DNA of 64,000 nucleotides, taken from assembly GCF_000331515.1 (NCBI RefSeq), contig NZ_AMZO01000016.1:328351-392350 (forward strand). Reading direction: 5' to 3'. The notes under the pieces are model-generated. The model was not told the DNA's origin. It saw nothing but the letters and a program-made list of their open reading frames with translations, and searched no databases. The stretch is from Photobacterium marinum (GTDB lineage: Bacteria > Pseudomonadota > Gammaproteobacteria > Enterobacterales > Vibrionaceae). The position numbers and the translations under genes are program-made. Below are positions 49,469 to 59,050 of the stretch, piece by piece. The stretch's first letter is position 1. Each line of letters begins with the position of its first letter.

Positions 49469-49657
49469 ATGAATAGCTTAAAAAATTATCTAATCGAATT
49501 TTGTCGTGATGAAGAAGGCTTGACTACCGTGGAGTATGCCATTGCAGGCTCGCTTGTTGCAGCTACTCTTGTAACGGCTTTTACAAACCTCGGCACAGCA
49601 ATCAAGACAGAAATTAACGATATTATTACAGCACTTGGTGGCACCGTAGCACCATAA
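49469..49657 (+). CDS. flp: Flp-type IVb pilin
   Basis: A 62-residue prepilin. The prepilin peptidase site is CRDEEG/LTTVEYAIAG with Glu+5 and Tyr+6, followed by the hydrophobic helix. The start at 49469 is preferred because AAGGAG lies 8 bases upstream; the earlier ATG adds residues foreign to Flp. Mature pilin polymerises into the Tad pilus used for adhesion and biofilm. It is the first gene of the locus and usually the most highly expressed. Confidence 0.92.
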   Translation: MNSLKNYLIEFCRDEEGLTTVEYAIAGSLVAATLVTAFTNLGTAIKTEINDIITALGGTVAP

Positions 49658-49682
49658 GCATACAGTTTATAATCATTTTAAA

Positions 49683-50201
49683 ATGAGTATAGCCATGAAT
49701 ATAATCGTTATAGCGATAATAATGTACGCTGCCATACATGATCTTAGAGATTGCAAAATCCCTAATTTAGCAGTAGTCAGCATTATTATTATTGGCCTGA
49801 CACAATCAGCCATGGTATCTCTCGATTTGTATTCAGGTTATTCCATTTCGTTTTCTGATTCATGCCTTGGTTTTATTACAGGGCTTATTATCTGTATATT
49901 CCTTCATGCTGTGGGATTATTTGGCGCCGGAGATGCTAAATTATTAGCATCTCTTGGCACCATTATTGGCTTCCCTAATATTATATTATTAATCGCACTA
50001 GCAATATTTACTGCTGGTTTATTATCAATATTAAGATTAGCCTGCTACGGCGAATTTAAAGATTTATGTCTACGTTGGTTTAATGTCATCTTCTACAAAA
50101 ATTACCAGTCACCTGAAACCGGTTCTATTGCACTAAGCGCTATACCTATGGGCGGAGCGATATTACTCGCCACTATGTTCTGTCACTTTTATTTGCTCTA
50201 A
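49683..50201 (+). CDS. tadV: Prepilin peptidase TadV/CpaA (A24 family)
   Basis: A 172-residue membrane aspartic peptidase with the two catalytic aspartates: YAAIHDLRDCKIPN (Asp20) and LFGAGDAKLL (Asp84), and six hydrophobic segments. It cleaves Flp and the TadE/TadF pseudopilins after Gly at the inner membrane. It follows flp by 25 bp. A start at the second ATG (49695) cannot be excluded. Confidence 0.92.
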   Translation: MSIAMNIIVIAIIMYAAIHDLRDCKIPNLAVVSIIIIGLTQSAMVSLDLYSGYSISFSDSCLGFITGLIICIFLHAVGLFGAGDAKLLASLGTIIGFPNIILLIALAIFTAGLLSILRLACYGEFKDLCLRWFNVIFYKNYQSPETGSIALSAIPMGGAILLATMFCHFYLL

Positions 50202-50220
50202 TTCATTCTGAGGAATCATC

Positions 50221-51555
50221 ATGTCAACTATCGCCTCCTCTATAACTGAACATGGCAATCAGCCCATAAATATTACCAGTAAGCCCAGAACGTTGGAGCA
50301 AACCGGTATCCCGACTCGCGTTATTGAATCCCTGCTTATAAAGCACTTATCACAAGCTACAGATCTTGACCTGATCAGCCTGTCACAAAAAATGGGCTTA
50401 CCCGGAAATCTAGTTGAACAACTGCTACAAAAGCAAAAAAGTGAAGCATTAATTGAGGTTCGTACTGATGGCCGTTTTGGCAACGCCATGCGCTTTGGCC
50501 TTACCCAAAAAGGCATGATCCATGCCCAACATGAGTTGATGAGAGACGGCTACCTCGGCCCGACCCCAATTTCTATCAATACTTACCGAGAGCTAATTGT
50601 CAGCCAGTCATCTAAAAATGAATCTGTCACTCCGGAAATATTGCGTGAAGGATTAAATGATCTAATCCTTCCGGAAAATATCGTGGGTCAAGTAGGTCCG
50701 GCACTGAATTCTGGCAGAGCCATTTTTATCTATGGCCTTCCCGGTACAGGTAAAACATATATATCTCGCCGCTTAGTCCGGTTATTTCAGTCGAATGTAT
50801 TTATTCCTTACGCTGTATGTATCGGCAATCAGGTATTACAGGTTTTTGACCCCATCATCCATAATCCAATCAAAAGTAAGGTACAGCAGTCACTGCGATT
50901 AGATGATGGTTATGATGATCGACTTGTACTTTGCTCCCGTCCTGAAGTCGTTGTCGGAGGTGAACTGACATCTGAAATGCTCGAGGTAAGCGTTGACCCG
51001 ACATTTCGAATCAATCGTGCGCCACTACAAATGAAAGCCAACAATGGTATTTTGCTGATTGATGACCTTGGCCGTCAAAAAGTCGCAGTCGATGCCATCC
51101 TTAACCGTTGGATCATTCCGCTTGAAGAGCGCATAGACTACCTGTCGATGGCATCAGGTGAGCATTTTGATATCCCCTTTGAGCAAGTGCTGGTTTTTTC
51201 ATCCAATATCCACCCGGCCAAACTTGCAGACGACGCTTTCTTACGCCGAATCGGATACAAAATTAATTTCGGCCCTATTTCACAGGAAGATTACACCACT
51301 CTCTGGCACCAGGAGTGTGAGAAGCATGGCCTGACAACATCCGGTGACGGTGTTCCTTTCGTAATTAATCAGCTTCATAAAGTTCATAACATACCACTGC
51401 TTCCCTGCTACCCGCGAGACTTAGTGGCCATGTGCAGCAACCAAATCAGCTTTTATCAGCACCCTCCTCTGATTAACCCTGAGTTAATCGAGACCGTTTG
51501 GGGCTGCTATTTCGTCGACCATGACCAGGCAGGAGGAACTCATGGCGAAAGGTAA
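50221..51555 (+). CDS. AAA+ ATPase with winged-helix N-terminus inside the Tad locus
   Basis: A 444-residue AAA+ protein. Residues 30-115 look like a winged helix (LISLSQKMGLPGNLVEQLLQ, then RFGLTQKGMIHAQHEL). The ATPase core has Walker A YGLPGTGKT (171-179) and Walker B GILLIDDLG (276-284), with VLVFSSNIHPAKL as sensor 1. It is distinct from TadA and TadZ, which are present downstream, and is not a usual Tad component. It starts 19 bp after tadV and overlaps cpaB, so it is co-expressed. Role unknown: remodelling of the machine or regulation. Confidence 0.82.
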   Translation: MSTIASSITEHGNQPINITSKPRTLEQTGIPTRVIESLLIKHLSQATDLDLISLSQKMGLPGNLVEQLLQKQKSEALIEVRTDGRFGNAMRFGLTQKGMIHAQHELMRDGYLGPTPISINTYRELIVSQSSKNESVTPEILREGLNDLILPENIVGQVGPALNSGRAIFIYGLPGTGKTYISRRLVRLFQSNVFIPYAVCIGNQVLQVFDPIIHNPIKSKVQQSLRLDDGYDDRLVLCSRPEVVVGGELTSEMLEVSVDPTFRINRAPLQMKANNGILLIDDLGRQKVAVDAILNRWIIPLEERIDYLSMASGEHFDIPFEQVLVFSSNIHPAKLADDAFLRRIGYKINFGPISQEDYTTLWHQECEKHGLTTSGDGVPFVINQLHKVHNIPLLPCYPRDLVAMCSNQISFYQHPPLINPELIETVWGCYFVDHDQAGGTHGER

Positions 51556-52318
51556 ACTATTTCTGATGCTATTTGTGTCAATTTTGATGGGTACCGGCGC
51601 TTTGTTATTGGCTAATAACTGGATCCAGAAAAAGCAGGCAATTCTTACCACACAAACCACTGCTGATCCGGAAGTGATTGAAGTGGTCAAAGAAGAGCCT
51701 CGCGTTGCCAGGGTGATAGCTCAACAAAATATCCCACTGGGCACCAGACTTGAGTCCAAGCATGTCACCATTGAGTACTATCCTGAAGAACTGGTGGCAG
51801 ATAAGGGTTACAGCAACCCGTCTCAGGTGCTAGGCATGCTGACCAAAAATGAGCTCTTTCAGGGCGATATCCTTCGCCAGGAGCGGCTTGCTCTACCAGG
51901 AGAAGGGACAACACTGGCCGCTTTGATTTCTCCAAACATGCGTGCGGTAACCATTCGAGTTAATGATGTAATCGGTGTAGCCGGCTTCCTGCTGCCCGGA
52001 GATTATGTCGATGTCATTTATGCGCAAGAAAAAGTCGGTCGGGCTCGCACCGTACTGAAGAAAATCAAGATCCTTGCGGTTGACCAGACCGCACGGACTG
52101 ATGATTCAAAACCAATCATTGTCCGGGCCGTGACACTGGAACTGACCCCCAAGCAGGCCGAAGCTCTGATTTCTTCGAAAGCTAAAGGTGAATTACAGCT
52201 GTCATTGCGAAATCCGAATGACTTGGATGAAAAGCCAAAACGTGTTTACCGGCGGACAACGGAATCAGTCACCGTCATTAAAGGCACAGATACAAGCCGT
52301 GTCAGTGTAAGGATTTAA
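51542..52318 (+). CDS. cpaB: Flp pilus assembly protein CpaB/RcpC
   Basis: About 258 residues from the ATG at 51542, with AGGAGG 6 bases upstream. An N-terminal membrane helix (FLMLFVSILMGTGALLLANN) precedes a SAF domain (ARVIAQQNIPLGTRLESKHV) and the RcpC-specific part with SPNMRAVTIRVNDVIGVAGF. It is periplasmic and thought to work with the secretin at the outer membrane. The start lies inside the AAA+ gene, so translation is coupled. Confidence 0.92.
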   Translation: MAKGKLFLMLFVSILMGTGALLLANNWIQKKQAILTTQTTADPEVIEVVKEEPRVARVIAQQNIPLGTRLESKHVTIEYYPEELVADKGYSNPSQVLGMLTKNELFQGDILRQERLALPGEGTTLAALISPNMRAVTIRVNDVIGVAGFLLPGDYVDVIYAQEKVGRARTVLKKIKILAVDQTARTDDSKPIIVRAVTLELTPKQAEALISSKAKGELQLSLRNPNDLDEKPKRVYRRTTESVTVIKGTDTSRVSVRI

Positions 52319-52337
52319 ATAGCAGGGAGTAAATGAC

Positions 52338-53867
52338 ATGGAAGGACAACCAATGAAAACTGTCAGTCAAAATTGGTTACTGGTCATTTCGATATTTCTG
52401 GCGAGCATTGTATTTAGTGCCTACAGCTTTGCTGCACGAACTCAAAGTGTTGCTGTACCACAAAACAAATCTCGACTGGTCGAAATCCCCGGTAGCGCGA
52501 AAAAAATCTCGGTAGGTAATCCGGAAGTTGCCGATATTCTGATTCTGCGTTCAAACAAAATTTATGTGCTTGGCAAAAAGCTTGGCACCACCAACGTAAT
52601 TGTGTGGGATTCCCGAGATCGTTTAATCACAGTGCTTGATGTAGAGGTGACACACGACCTGAATGCATTGAAAGCAAAACTGTATGAGTTCATGCCAAAT
52701 GAAAAAATTTCTGTCTATACCAGCCAGAGTAAGCTTGCCCTGAGTGGTGAAGTCAGCAGTGCAGAAAAAATAGCGACAGCGGTTGAAATCGCCAACACCT
52801 TCACTACGGAAAAAGAAGGCGACGAAAAAGGCATCATCAACCTGATGAAAGTCAGCGGCTCACACCAGATTATGCTGGAAGTCACAGTCGCAGAAGTTCA
52901 GCGCTCTCTGGTGCGTGAATTTGATTCTAAGTTCATCTTTACCCGCAACGGCAATAACTGGACCTGGGGTGGCGTTAACGGGGGCGCCAGCTTCCCGGAT
53001 GCTGTCGCTACCGACGGAAGCCGCTTCCCGATTTTCAACCCTGGCAATGGCGCAGTTATAGGGCCGGTTGTTGATGAAATTGCTCCTAACCCGCTGAATA
53101 TTGATGACAACGGCCTGTTTGCCAGCTATCTGAGTGGCGATACATTATTCACCGCGGCATTCAATATTGCCAAAACCAATGGTCTGGCCAAAGTTCTGGC
53201 CGAGCCGACCTTAACCTCATTAAGCGGTGAGCAGGCTGAGTTCATCTCTGGTGGTGAATTCCCAATCCCGGTACCAAACGACGATAACGTTACCATTGAG
53301 TTCAAAGAATTTGGTGTTGGTTTGAAGTTTTTACCAACCGTTGTTTCTAACGACAGCATTAATCTGGCCCTGAACATCGAGGTTAGTGAAATTGCCAATC
53401 AGAATGCGGTAACTCTGACCCCATCAGGTACAGGTTCTCAGTTCTTTATCCCGTCATTAACCAAGCGAGGCGCAAAAACAACTGTTGAGCTTGGTAACGG
53501 ACAAACCATTGGTATTGCTGGCTTACTAAATGAAAACATCACAGATGTTGTCGACAAACTGCCGGGTCTTGGTGACCTGCCAATCATCGGCCAGCTGTTT
53601 CGCAGTCAGGCATTCCGTAAAGGTGAAACAGAGCTCATCATTTTAGTTACGCCTCGTCTTGCCAAGCCTATTCGCCGACAGGACATTTCATTACCAACAG
53701 ATAACTTTGTTGAACCCAATGACTGGGAGTATTACCTGCTTGGTCGAATGAGTGAACTGAAACAGAAAGAAATTTCGCCAAACAACTACTCTCAGACCGT
53801 TTCCAGTACTCCGGCGACCTTATCACCAAATTCTGGTTCAGAAGGTCAATTTGGCCATAGTTTATAG
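52338..53867 (+). CDS. cpaC: Tad pilus secretin CpaC/RcpA
   Basis: Up to 509 residues; either the ATG at 52338 or the one at 52353 (MKTVSQNW, with AAGGA upstream and a normal signal peptide) can be the start. A signal peptide ends near SFAARTQS. The pilus-secretin N-domain has KISVGNPEVADILILRSNKI and a BON-like domain follows. The secretin core at about 280-450 ends in GAKTTVELGNGQTIGIAGLL and TELIILVTPRLAKPI. It forms the outer-membrane channel for the pilus. Confidence 0.93.
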   Translation: MEGQPMKTVSQNWLLVISIFLASIVFSAYSFAARTQSVAVPQNKSRLVEIPGSAKKISVGNPEVADILILRSNKIYVLGKKLGTTNVIVWDSRDRLITVLDVEVTHDLNALKAKLYEFMPNEKISVYTSQSKLALSGEVSSAEKIATAVEIANTFTTEKEGDEKGIINLMKVSGSHQIMLEVTVAEVQRSLVREFDSKFIFTRNGNNWTWGGVNGGASFPDAVATDGSRFPIFNPGNGAVIGPVVDEIAPNPLNIDDNGLFASYLSGDTLFTAAFNIAKTNGLAKVLAEPTLTSLSGEQAEFISGGEFPIPVPNDDNVTIEFKEFGVGLKFLPTVVSNDSINLALNIEVSEIANQNAVTLTPSGTGSQFFIPSLTKRGAKTTVELGNGQTIGIAGLLNENITDVVDKLPGLGDLPIIGQLFRSQAFRKGETELIILVTPRLAKPIRRQDISLPTDNFVEPNDWEYYLLGRMSELKQKEISPNNYSQTVSSTPATLSPNSGSEGQFGHSL

Positions 53868-53877
53868 GAGGTAACCA

Positions 53878-54132
53878 ATGATTAAGTCGACTCTTATCCT
53901 GTGCTTAGGCCTTCTGGTAAATACCGTTGCTTTCGCCGCAGAAGTTCAACTAGGCAATAGTGTTAACCAGCTGATTCGTATGCAAACTGTTGATCCGCTT
54001 GCTGAAAATCGAGTACCGACAGGCTCTCCTTCCTTTAGCGGTAAGAAAGCCGAGAAATCTATTAATACAGAGCAAAAAGGCATTAAGTCAGAAAAAGTCA
54101 AAGAGAAGAGAATCATCGTCAATAACAAATAA
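53878..54132 (+). CDS. Small secreted protein of the Tad locus (84 aa)
   Basis: An 84-residue protein with a signal peptide ending at AFAA (about residue 21) and a short Lys/Glu-rich mature part. GGAGG lies 5 bases before the ATG and it follows the secretin gene by 10 bp. It stands where other Tad loci carry rcpB or cpaD, but lacks their domains and a lipobox. No family recognised. It may be a pilotin-like or periplasmic accessory protein. Confidence 0.7.
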   Translation: MIKSTLILCLGLLVNTVAFAAEVQLGNSVNQLIRMQTVDPLAENRVPTGSPSFSGKKAEKSINTEQKGIKSEKVKEKRIIVNNK

Positions 54133-54171
54133 CGACTAATAAACACTAAGCAACGGAAGGCGGAGGTAAAA

Positions 54172-55509
54172 ATGGCAATTCAGCACAGAATGTCTTCATC
54201 ATTGAAAGCACAAAAAGGTGTTGTCATTGTCTTTGCAACTTTGACAATGGCCGTCATTGTTGGAGCAGGTGCGCTGGCGCTGGATATTGGCAACTTAACG
54301 TTATCCAAAGGCAAGCTTCAGAACCTGGCCGACTCCGCCGCGCTCAGTGCAGCAAAAACGATCGACCTTGGTGGTGATCAAACAGAAGCAATCGCCGCAG
54401 GGAAACAAACGATCACAGATAATTTGCAGCTGGATGGATTCAATGCCATCACCGTCAGTGATAGCAATATCACTGTAGAGTTTTCTGAAACTCTACCATT
54501 CGATACCAGTACAGCGACAGCAACATCGCAATATGTACGGGTACGAATTGAAAATATTGATATTCCAAACTTCCTTATTAGCGTATTTAACGTTGATCTC
54601 AACACGCGCTCTTCAGCCGTTGCCGGCCCGAGTACGAGTGTTGAGCGAGCCTGTAACATTACCCCGCTCAGTATCTGTGAAGGAGACAGTAGCAGCACTG
54701 TTTCTGGCTACAGCGCCAACAGCTTACATGTGTTGAAGGCATCTTCATCAACTGACTCCAATATCGGATCCGGTAACTTTCAGCCGGTAGCGCTTACCGA
54801 CAGCGAAGGTAACCAAATGTCTGGCGCCAACACTTATAAGGATGCTCTTGCTGGCAGCTTTGATGCCTGTCTAAACGTCATTGAGGACGAACCTATATCA
54901 ACAGAACCGGGCAACATGGTTGGCCCATCGTTGGGAGTAGATACCCGTTTTGGTATCTACAAAGGGGACATGAAAAAAGACTCCCACTTATATCCGGCAG
55001 ATATCGATTCAAACTATGCATCTGATTATGTCCAGGTCGCAACCGAAGTTCAGGTTGATGCTGATGGAAATACGGTGATGGATGCTGATGGCAATCCGGT
55101 TAACAAATACGTGCCGAACAAGTCCTATTCGGCCATGCATAACTACAGCAAGTACATGTACAACTATGCTGATATCGATTATGAGTCCTGCCTTGCGTCT
55201 TCATCTTGCCAGAGCGAAGGCTACTACCGCCGGGTAATAACAGTTCCGATCCTGAAATGTGATCAGGCAACAAAATCCGGTGGTCGCATGGATATTCCAC
55301 TCAAAGGGCTGGCCTGCTTTTATCTGGTACAACCTATGAGTGTGACCGAGCATGAAGACGATAACGGTGGTGGTGGTGATGGTTCATGGCTGATTGGTGA
55401 ATTCATCTCTGAATGCCGTATAAATGCCGGTAATCCGGGCCTGGATCCGGATGAAAACGGACCTTACAAAATCGTCTTATTCAAAGACCCGGACAGTGAG
55501 GATTCGTGA
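54172..55509 (+). CDS. tadG: TadG-like pilus assembly protein
   Basis: A 445-residue protein with the TadG N-terminal segment: QKGVVIVFATLTMAVIVGAG as membrane helix, then ALALDIGNLTLSKGKLQNLA and DSAALSAAK, hallmarks of the family. A large periplasmic beta-rich part follows, with several cysteines and the repeat-like VDADGNTVMDADGNPVNKY. No vWA domain is obvious, unlike many TadG proteins. RBS GGAGG precedes the ATG. It overlaps the next gene. Confidence 0.88.
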   Translation: MAIQHRMSSSLKAQKGVVIVFATLTMAVIVGAGALALDIGNLTLSKGKLQNLADSAALSAAKTIDLGGDQTEAIAAGKQTITDNLQLDGFNAITVSDSNITVEFSETLPFDTSTATATSQYVRVRIENIDIPNFLISVFNVDLNTRSSAVAGPSTSVERACNITPLSICEGDSSSTVSGYSANSLHVLKASSSTDSNIGSGNFQPVALTDSEGNQMSGANTYKDALAGSFDACLNVIEDEPISTEPGNMVGPSLGVDTRFGIYKGDMKKDSHLYPADIDSNYASDYVQVATEVQVDADGNTVMDADGNPVNKYVPNKSYSAMHNYSKYMYNYADIDYESCLASSSCQSEGYYRRVITVPILKCDQATKSGGRMDIPLKGLACFYLVQPMSVTEHEDDNGGGGDGSWLIGEFISECRINAGNPGLDPDENGPYKIVLFKDPDSEDS

Positions 55510-55961
55510 TGAAGAATTCATCTATTAACTTTCACCAGGGGCTGGCAATGGTTGAATTCACCATATTATTGCCACTGATGTTATTAGTTCTGTTAGCCAC
55601 AATGGAGCTTGGCCGAGCCTTTTATACGTACACATCGCTCGAAAAATCAACCCGCGATAGTGCCCGTTACCTGTCTGGAGCCATAGTCAAAGGTTCAACA
55701 GGTACCTACACCCTTTTACAAACTGATATTGATAATGCCAGCAACCTTGCAGTCTATGGCACCATCTCGGGAGGAACTGACCCACGTCTCCCGTCTATGG
55801 CAACAAGCCAGGTCAGTATCACCCTTAACAATAATCATGTTCTGATTGAAATTATCTACCCCTATCAACCTGCACTTGCTCAGATACCAGATCTGCTGAA
55901 TCAGGGAGCCATCTCTCTGAATTTCAATATGACATCGAGTTATTCCATGAGGGTGTTGTAA
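55509..55961 (+). CDS. tadE: TadE-like minor pilin
   Basis: 150 residues from the ATG at 55509, which overlaps the TadG stop as TGATG. The TadE signature FHQGLAMVEFTILLPLMLLV shows a prepilin-like site with Glu+5 and a membrane helix, then LGRAFYTYTSLEKSTRDSAR. It is processed by TadV and acts as a pseudopilin in the assembly platform. It runs directly into tadF. Confidence 0.9.
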   Translation: MKNSSINFHQGLAMVEFTILLPLMLLVLLATMELGRAFYTYTSLEKSTRDSARYLSGAIVKGSTGTYTLLQTDIDNASNLAVYGTISGGTDPRLPSMATSQVSITLNNNHVLIEIIYPYQPALAQIPDLLNQGAISLNFNMTSSYSMRVL

Positions 55962-56446
55962 TGAAAGAGCTGTTACTGAAAAAACAGAAAGGCACAACAG
56001 TAATTGAATTTACGATTGTTGCCTCCTTATTCTTTCTGCTCATCTTCGCGATTATCGAATTTGGCAGGCTCTTATTTACCTGGCATGTACTGAATGAAAC
56101 CAGCCGTCGAGTTGCAAGGCTGGCAAGTGTATGTCAGGTAACAGAGACTGAGCGTGCTGATACGCTGCTGGCAGGTATTGTCGGCAATGTAACACTACCC
56201 AATTTCGCAGCTGAGAATATTCAGGTTCGCTATCTGAATGAGTTTGGCGCGGAGGTGCCTACTCCCCTGACAACAACCAGTAACTTCGTTCAAATTGAGT
56301 TCGTTGAAGCCAGCATCATTAATTATCAAATTGATTTAACAGTACCTTTTGCCACTTTCGGGCTGAATTTCACAGCCCCTCAGTTTACAACACTGTTACC
56401 TCGCGAGAGCTTGGGTGTAACAAGAACCGGTTTCACTGATTGTTGA
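55961..56446 (+). CDS. tadF: TadF/TadE-like minor pilin
   Basis: A 161-residue protein related to its neighbour, with KQKGTTVIEFTIVASLFFLL and then IIEFGRLLFTWHVLNETSRR. The prepilin site and Glu+5 are present. The start overlaps the previous TAA as TAATG. A pair of TadE-like pseudopilins is standard for Tad systems. TadF is the name by position; sequence alone does not separate TadE from TadF firmly. Confidence 0.85.
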   Translation: MKELLLKKQKGTTVIEFTIVASLFFLLIFAIIEFGRLLFTWHVLNETSRRVARLASVCQVTETERADTLLAGIVGNVTLPNFAAENIQVRYLNEFGAEVPTPLTTTSNFVQIEFVEASIINYQIDLTVPFATFGLNFTAPQFTTLLPRESLGVTRTGFTDC

Positions 56447-56453
56447 GGTAACT

Positions 56454-57686
56454 ATGAACAGTATCAGTACTCTCTCTATTCACGACAAAACTGCATCCAA
56501 ACAGCCGCTGGCAACATTTATTGATGGCTGGATAGTCAGCGATGACGTTGCTTTTATTAATCCGTTTGAGGCCTATATCAGCCAGTGGCCTAACACCAGG
56601 TTTAAACCTTTCGATGAGCCTGCATTCCATAGTCAATTGAATAATAAAGAAAACCTGACCTTCCCTGATATGATCATCATAGATGGCAAAATCGACTGGG
56701 TGAATGCGGCAGAACTGATAAAAGACATTCTTGGTAATAATACACAAATCATCCTGCTGACAGAGAACTCAGATACCCAAGTATTAAGACACGCTCTGAA
56801 AACAGGTATCAAAGATGTGCTCACTATTCCTTTTGACGAGGAGGAGCTGGATCAACTGCTTTATGACTGTGCTGAAGAAAAAAGGAACAGTCGAAACCAA
56901 GGGCAAGTCAGCGTCTTTCTTAACGCCAAAGGCGGCATGGGCGCAACAATTATTGCAACTACTGTCGCCCATTTGATTGCACTGGAACAATCAACCAGCT
57001 CAGTATTGATTGATACCGATGCGCAATTTGGCTGCACTTCAAATTTGTTATCAACACAACCGAACTATCTGCTGAATGAAGCATTAGCTCAGGTTGATGA
57101 AATTGATGAGTTTGCCCTTAACGGCATGCTGACCAAGCACGAATCAGGACTAAAGTTTATCACCAGCCGTTCTACTGATCTGGTCGACACTCTACCTGAA
57201 TTTAAGGCAACCGCATTTAACCGTTTTCTACTTCAGGTTAGGAATAATTTCGACCATGTCATTATCGACCTTTCAAGAGGGCTTGAAAACGCAACTCTTC
57301 CCGCCATTGCCGAAGCCAACAACATATTTATTGTTGTTCAACAATGTATCCCGGCGATCCGTGAAGCAGCGATCCTAATCAAACAACTTAAGCATTTACT
57401 CGGCATCAACCAGCAGAACATAAAAGTAATTGTTAACCGCTATACAAAAAATAGCGAAATCAAACCGGAAGAGATCCAAAAATCATTACATGTCGATGAA
57501 TTAATTCTGATACCCAATGATTATCAGTCAGTCAACTCATCCACTAACCTCGGAGAGCTGCTTGCAACTCATTACGATAAGAAACCTATCGTGAGCAAGC
57601 TGAAAGAAACGTCTGATTTAATAATGAATAAAACGCATGAAGAAGCTCATGGATTGAAACGCTTCTTCTCATTCTTAAGGAGTTAG
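56454..57686 (+). CDS. tadZ: TadZ/CpaE pilus localisation ATPase
   Basis: A 410-residue protein with an atypical receiver-like N-terminal domain (about 1-130) and a MinD/ParA-type C-terminal ATPase domain. The P-loop is NAKGGMGATI, with Ala where many ParA proteins have Lys, as in TadZ/CpaE. VLIDTDAQFG and HVIIDLSRGLE follow. It places the Tad machine at the cell pole or focus. GAGG lies upstream of the ATG. Confidence 0.92.
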   Translation: MNSISTLSIHDKTASKQPLATFIDGWIVSDDVAFINPFEAYISQWPNTRFKPFDEPAFHSQLNNKENLTFPDMIIIDGKIDWVNAAELIKDILGNNTQIILLTENSDTQVLRHALKTGIKDVLTIPFDEEELDQLLYDCAEEKRNSRNQGQVSVFLNAKGGMGATIIATTVAHLIALEQSTSSVLIDTDAQFGCTSNLLSTQPNYLLNEALAQVDEIDEFALNGMLTKHESGLKFITSRSTDLVDTLPEFKATAFNRFLLQVRNNFDHVIIDLSRGLENATLPAIAEANNIFIVVQQCIPAIREAAILIKQLKHLLGINQQNIKVIVNRYTKNSEIKPEEIQKSLHVDELILIPNDYQSVNSSTNLGELLATHYDKKPIVSKLKETSDLIMNKTHEEAHGLKRFFSFLRS

Positions 57687-57688
57687 CT

Positions 57689-59050
57689 ATGTTTTTAAAG
57701 AAAAATACCTCACTCACAAAAACAAATACGAACACGGTCGAGAATGGCCATGATCAGGCTAACTTTCAAAACGGACATATAAATGCAGAGCGACAGATCA
57801 AAAAACAGTTGCTCGACTCAATATTTAATTCATTAGATTTATCACTTTTGGAAACGCTTCCAGAGGAACAAGCCAGGGAACAAATTTCAGAAACAGCTGC
57901 CCTACTGCTTCTTGAAAAAGACGTACCGCTGAATGCAGAAAGCCGAAAAAGAGTGATTGAAGAAATCGGTGATGAAATCCTCGGCCTTGGCCCTCTAGAG
58001 CCTTTGCTAAAAGACAAAAGCATCTCAGATATTCTTGTAAACGCACATAATCAGATTTACGTAGAACGTAAAGGTAAGCTGGAAATAACAGACGCTTCAT
58101 TTCGCGATGACAGCCATTTACTCAATGTCATAGACAGAATTGTCTCTCAGGTAGGCCGACGCATTGATGAGGGCTCACCTATGGTTGATGCCCGACTAAA
58201 AGACGGGTCACGAGTGAATGCTATTATTCCACCATTGGCCATTGATGGCCCTTCTCTCTCAATTCGTCGTTTTGCCGTTGAGCGATTGCAAATGGACCAA
58301 CTCCTTGATTACGGCACATTAAATGCCGAAATGGCTCATTTTCTTGAAGCAATAGTTCAGGGCCGCCTGAATATCCTCATTTCAGGAGGAACCGGCTCAG
58401 GCAAAACGACAACCCTCAATGTTTGTTCCGGCTATATACCGAAAAATGAACGAATCATCACTATCGAAGACTCGGCAGAACTTCAGCTTCAACAACCGCA
58501 TGTCGTTCGCCTGGAAACCCGCCCACCAAATATTGAAGGACGCGGAGCGATTACACAGCGTGAGCTTGTAATTAACTCATTGCGTATGCGCCCGGATCGT
58601 ATTGTTGTTGGTGAGGTTCGAGGTGCAGAAGCTGTCGATATGCTGGCTGCAATGAACACAGGTCACGACGGTTCAATGACGACCATTCACGCCAACACAC
58701 CGCGAGATGCCCTCGGGCGAATTGAGAACATGTTTGCAATGGCCGGATGGAATATGCCCATCAAAAATGTTCGGGCACAGATTGCATCAGCACTCAACGT
58801 CGTCGTTCAGCTTCGTCGAATGGAAGACGGTAAACGTCGCATTACCAGCATTGTTGAAATAAACAACATGGAAGGTGATGTAATCACTATGACCGAACTC
58901 TTCAAGTTTCAGCGAACCGGCATTGATGAAGAAGGTAATGTCACCGGTCAGTACCTTTCTACAGGGAACGTACCATCATTCATGGAAGCATTTAAACATC
59001 TGGGTATTGATCTTCCCTACACTTACTTTACTGCACCAGGAGGCCTGTGA
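57689..59050 (+). CDS. tadA: Secretion/extension ATPase TadA/CpaF
   Basis: A 453-residue hexameric ATPase of the type II/IV secretion family. [20 protein letters not shown] is a family block, the Walker A is [10 protein letters not shown] (about residue 232), then [12 protein letters not shown], Walker [11 protein letters not shown] (about 305) and MTTIHANTP. It powers pilus extension, and in Tad systems also retraction. It overlaps tadB by one base. Confidence 0.95.
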   Translation: MFLKKNTSLTKTNTNTVENGHDQANFQNGHINAERQIKKQLLDSIFNSLDLSLLETLPEEQAREQISETAALLLLEKDVPLNAESRKRVIEEIGDEILGLGPLEPLLKDKSISDILVNAHNQIYVERKGKLEITDASFRDDSHLLNVIDRIVSQVGRRIDEGSPMVDARLKDGSRVNAIIPPLAIDGPSLSIRRFAVERLQMDQLLDYGTLNAEMAHFLEAIVQGRLNILISGGTGSGKTTTLNVCSGYIPKNERIITIEDSAELQLQQPHVVRLETRPPNIEGRGAITQRELVINSLRMRPDRIVVGEVRGAEAVDMLAAMNTGHDGSMTTIHANTPRDALGRIENMFAMAGWNMPIKNVRAQIASALNVVVQLRRMEDGKRRITSIVEINNMEGDVITMTELFKFQRTGIDEEGNVTGQYLSTGNVPSFMEAFKHLGIDLPYTYFTAPGGL

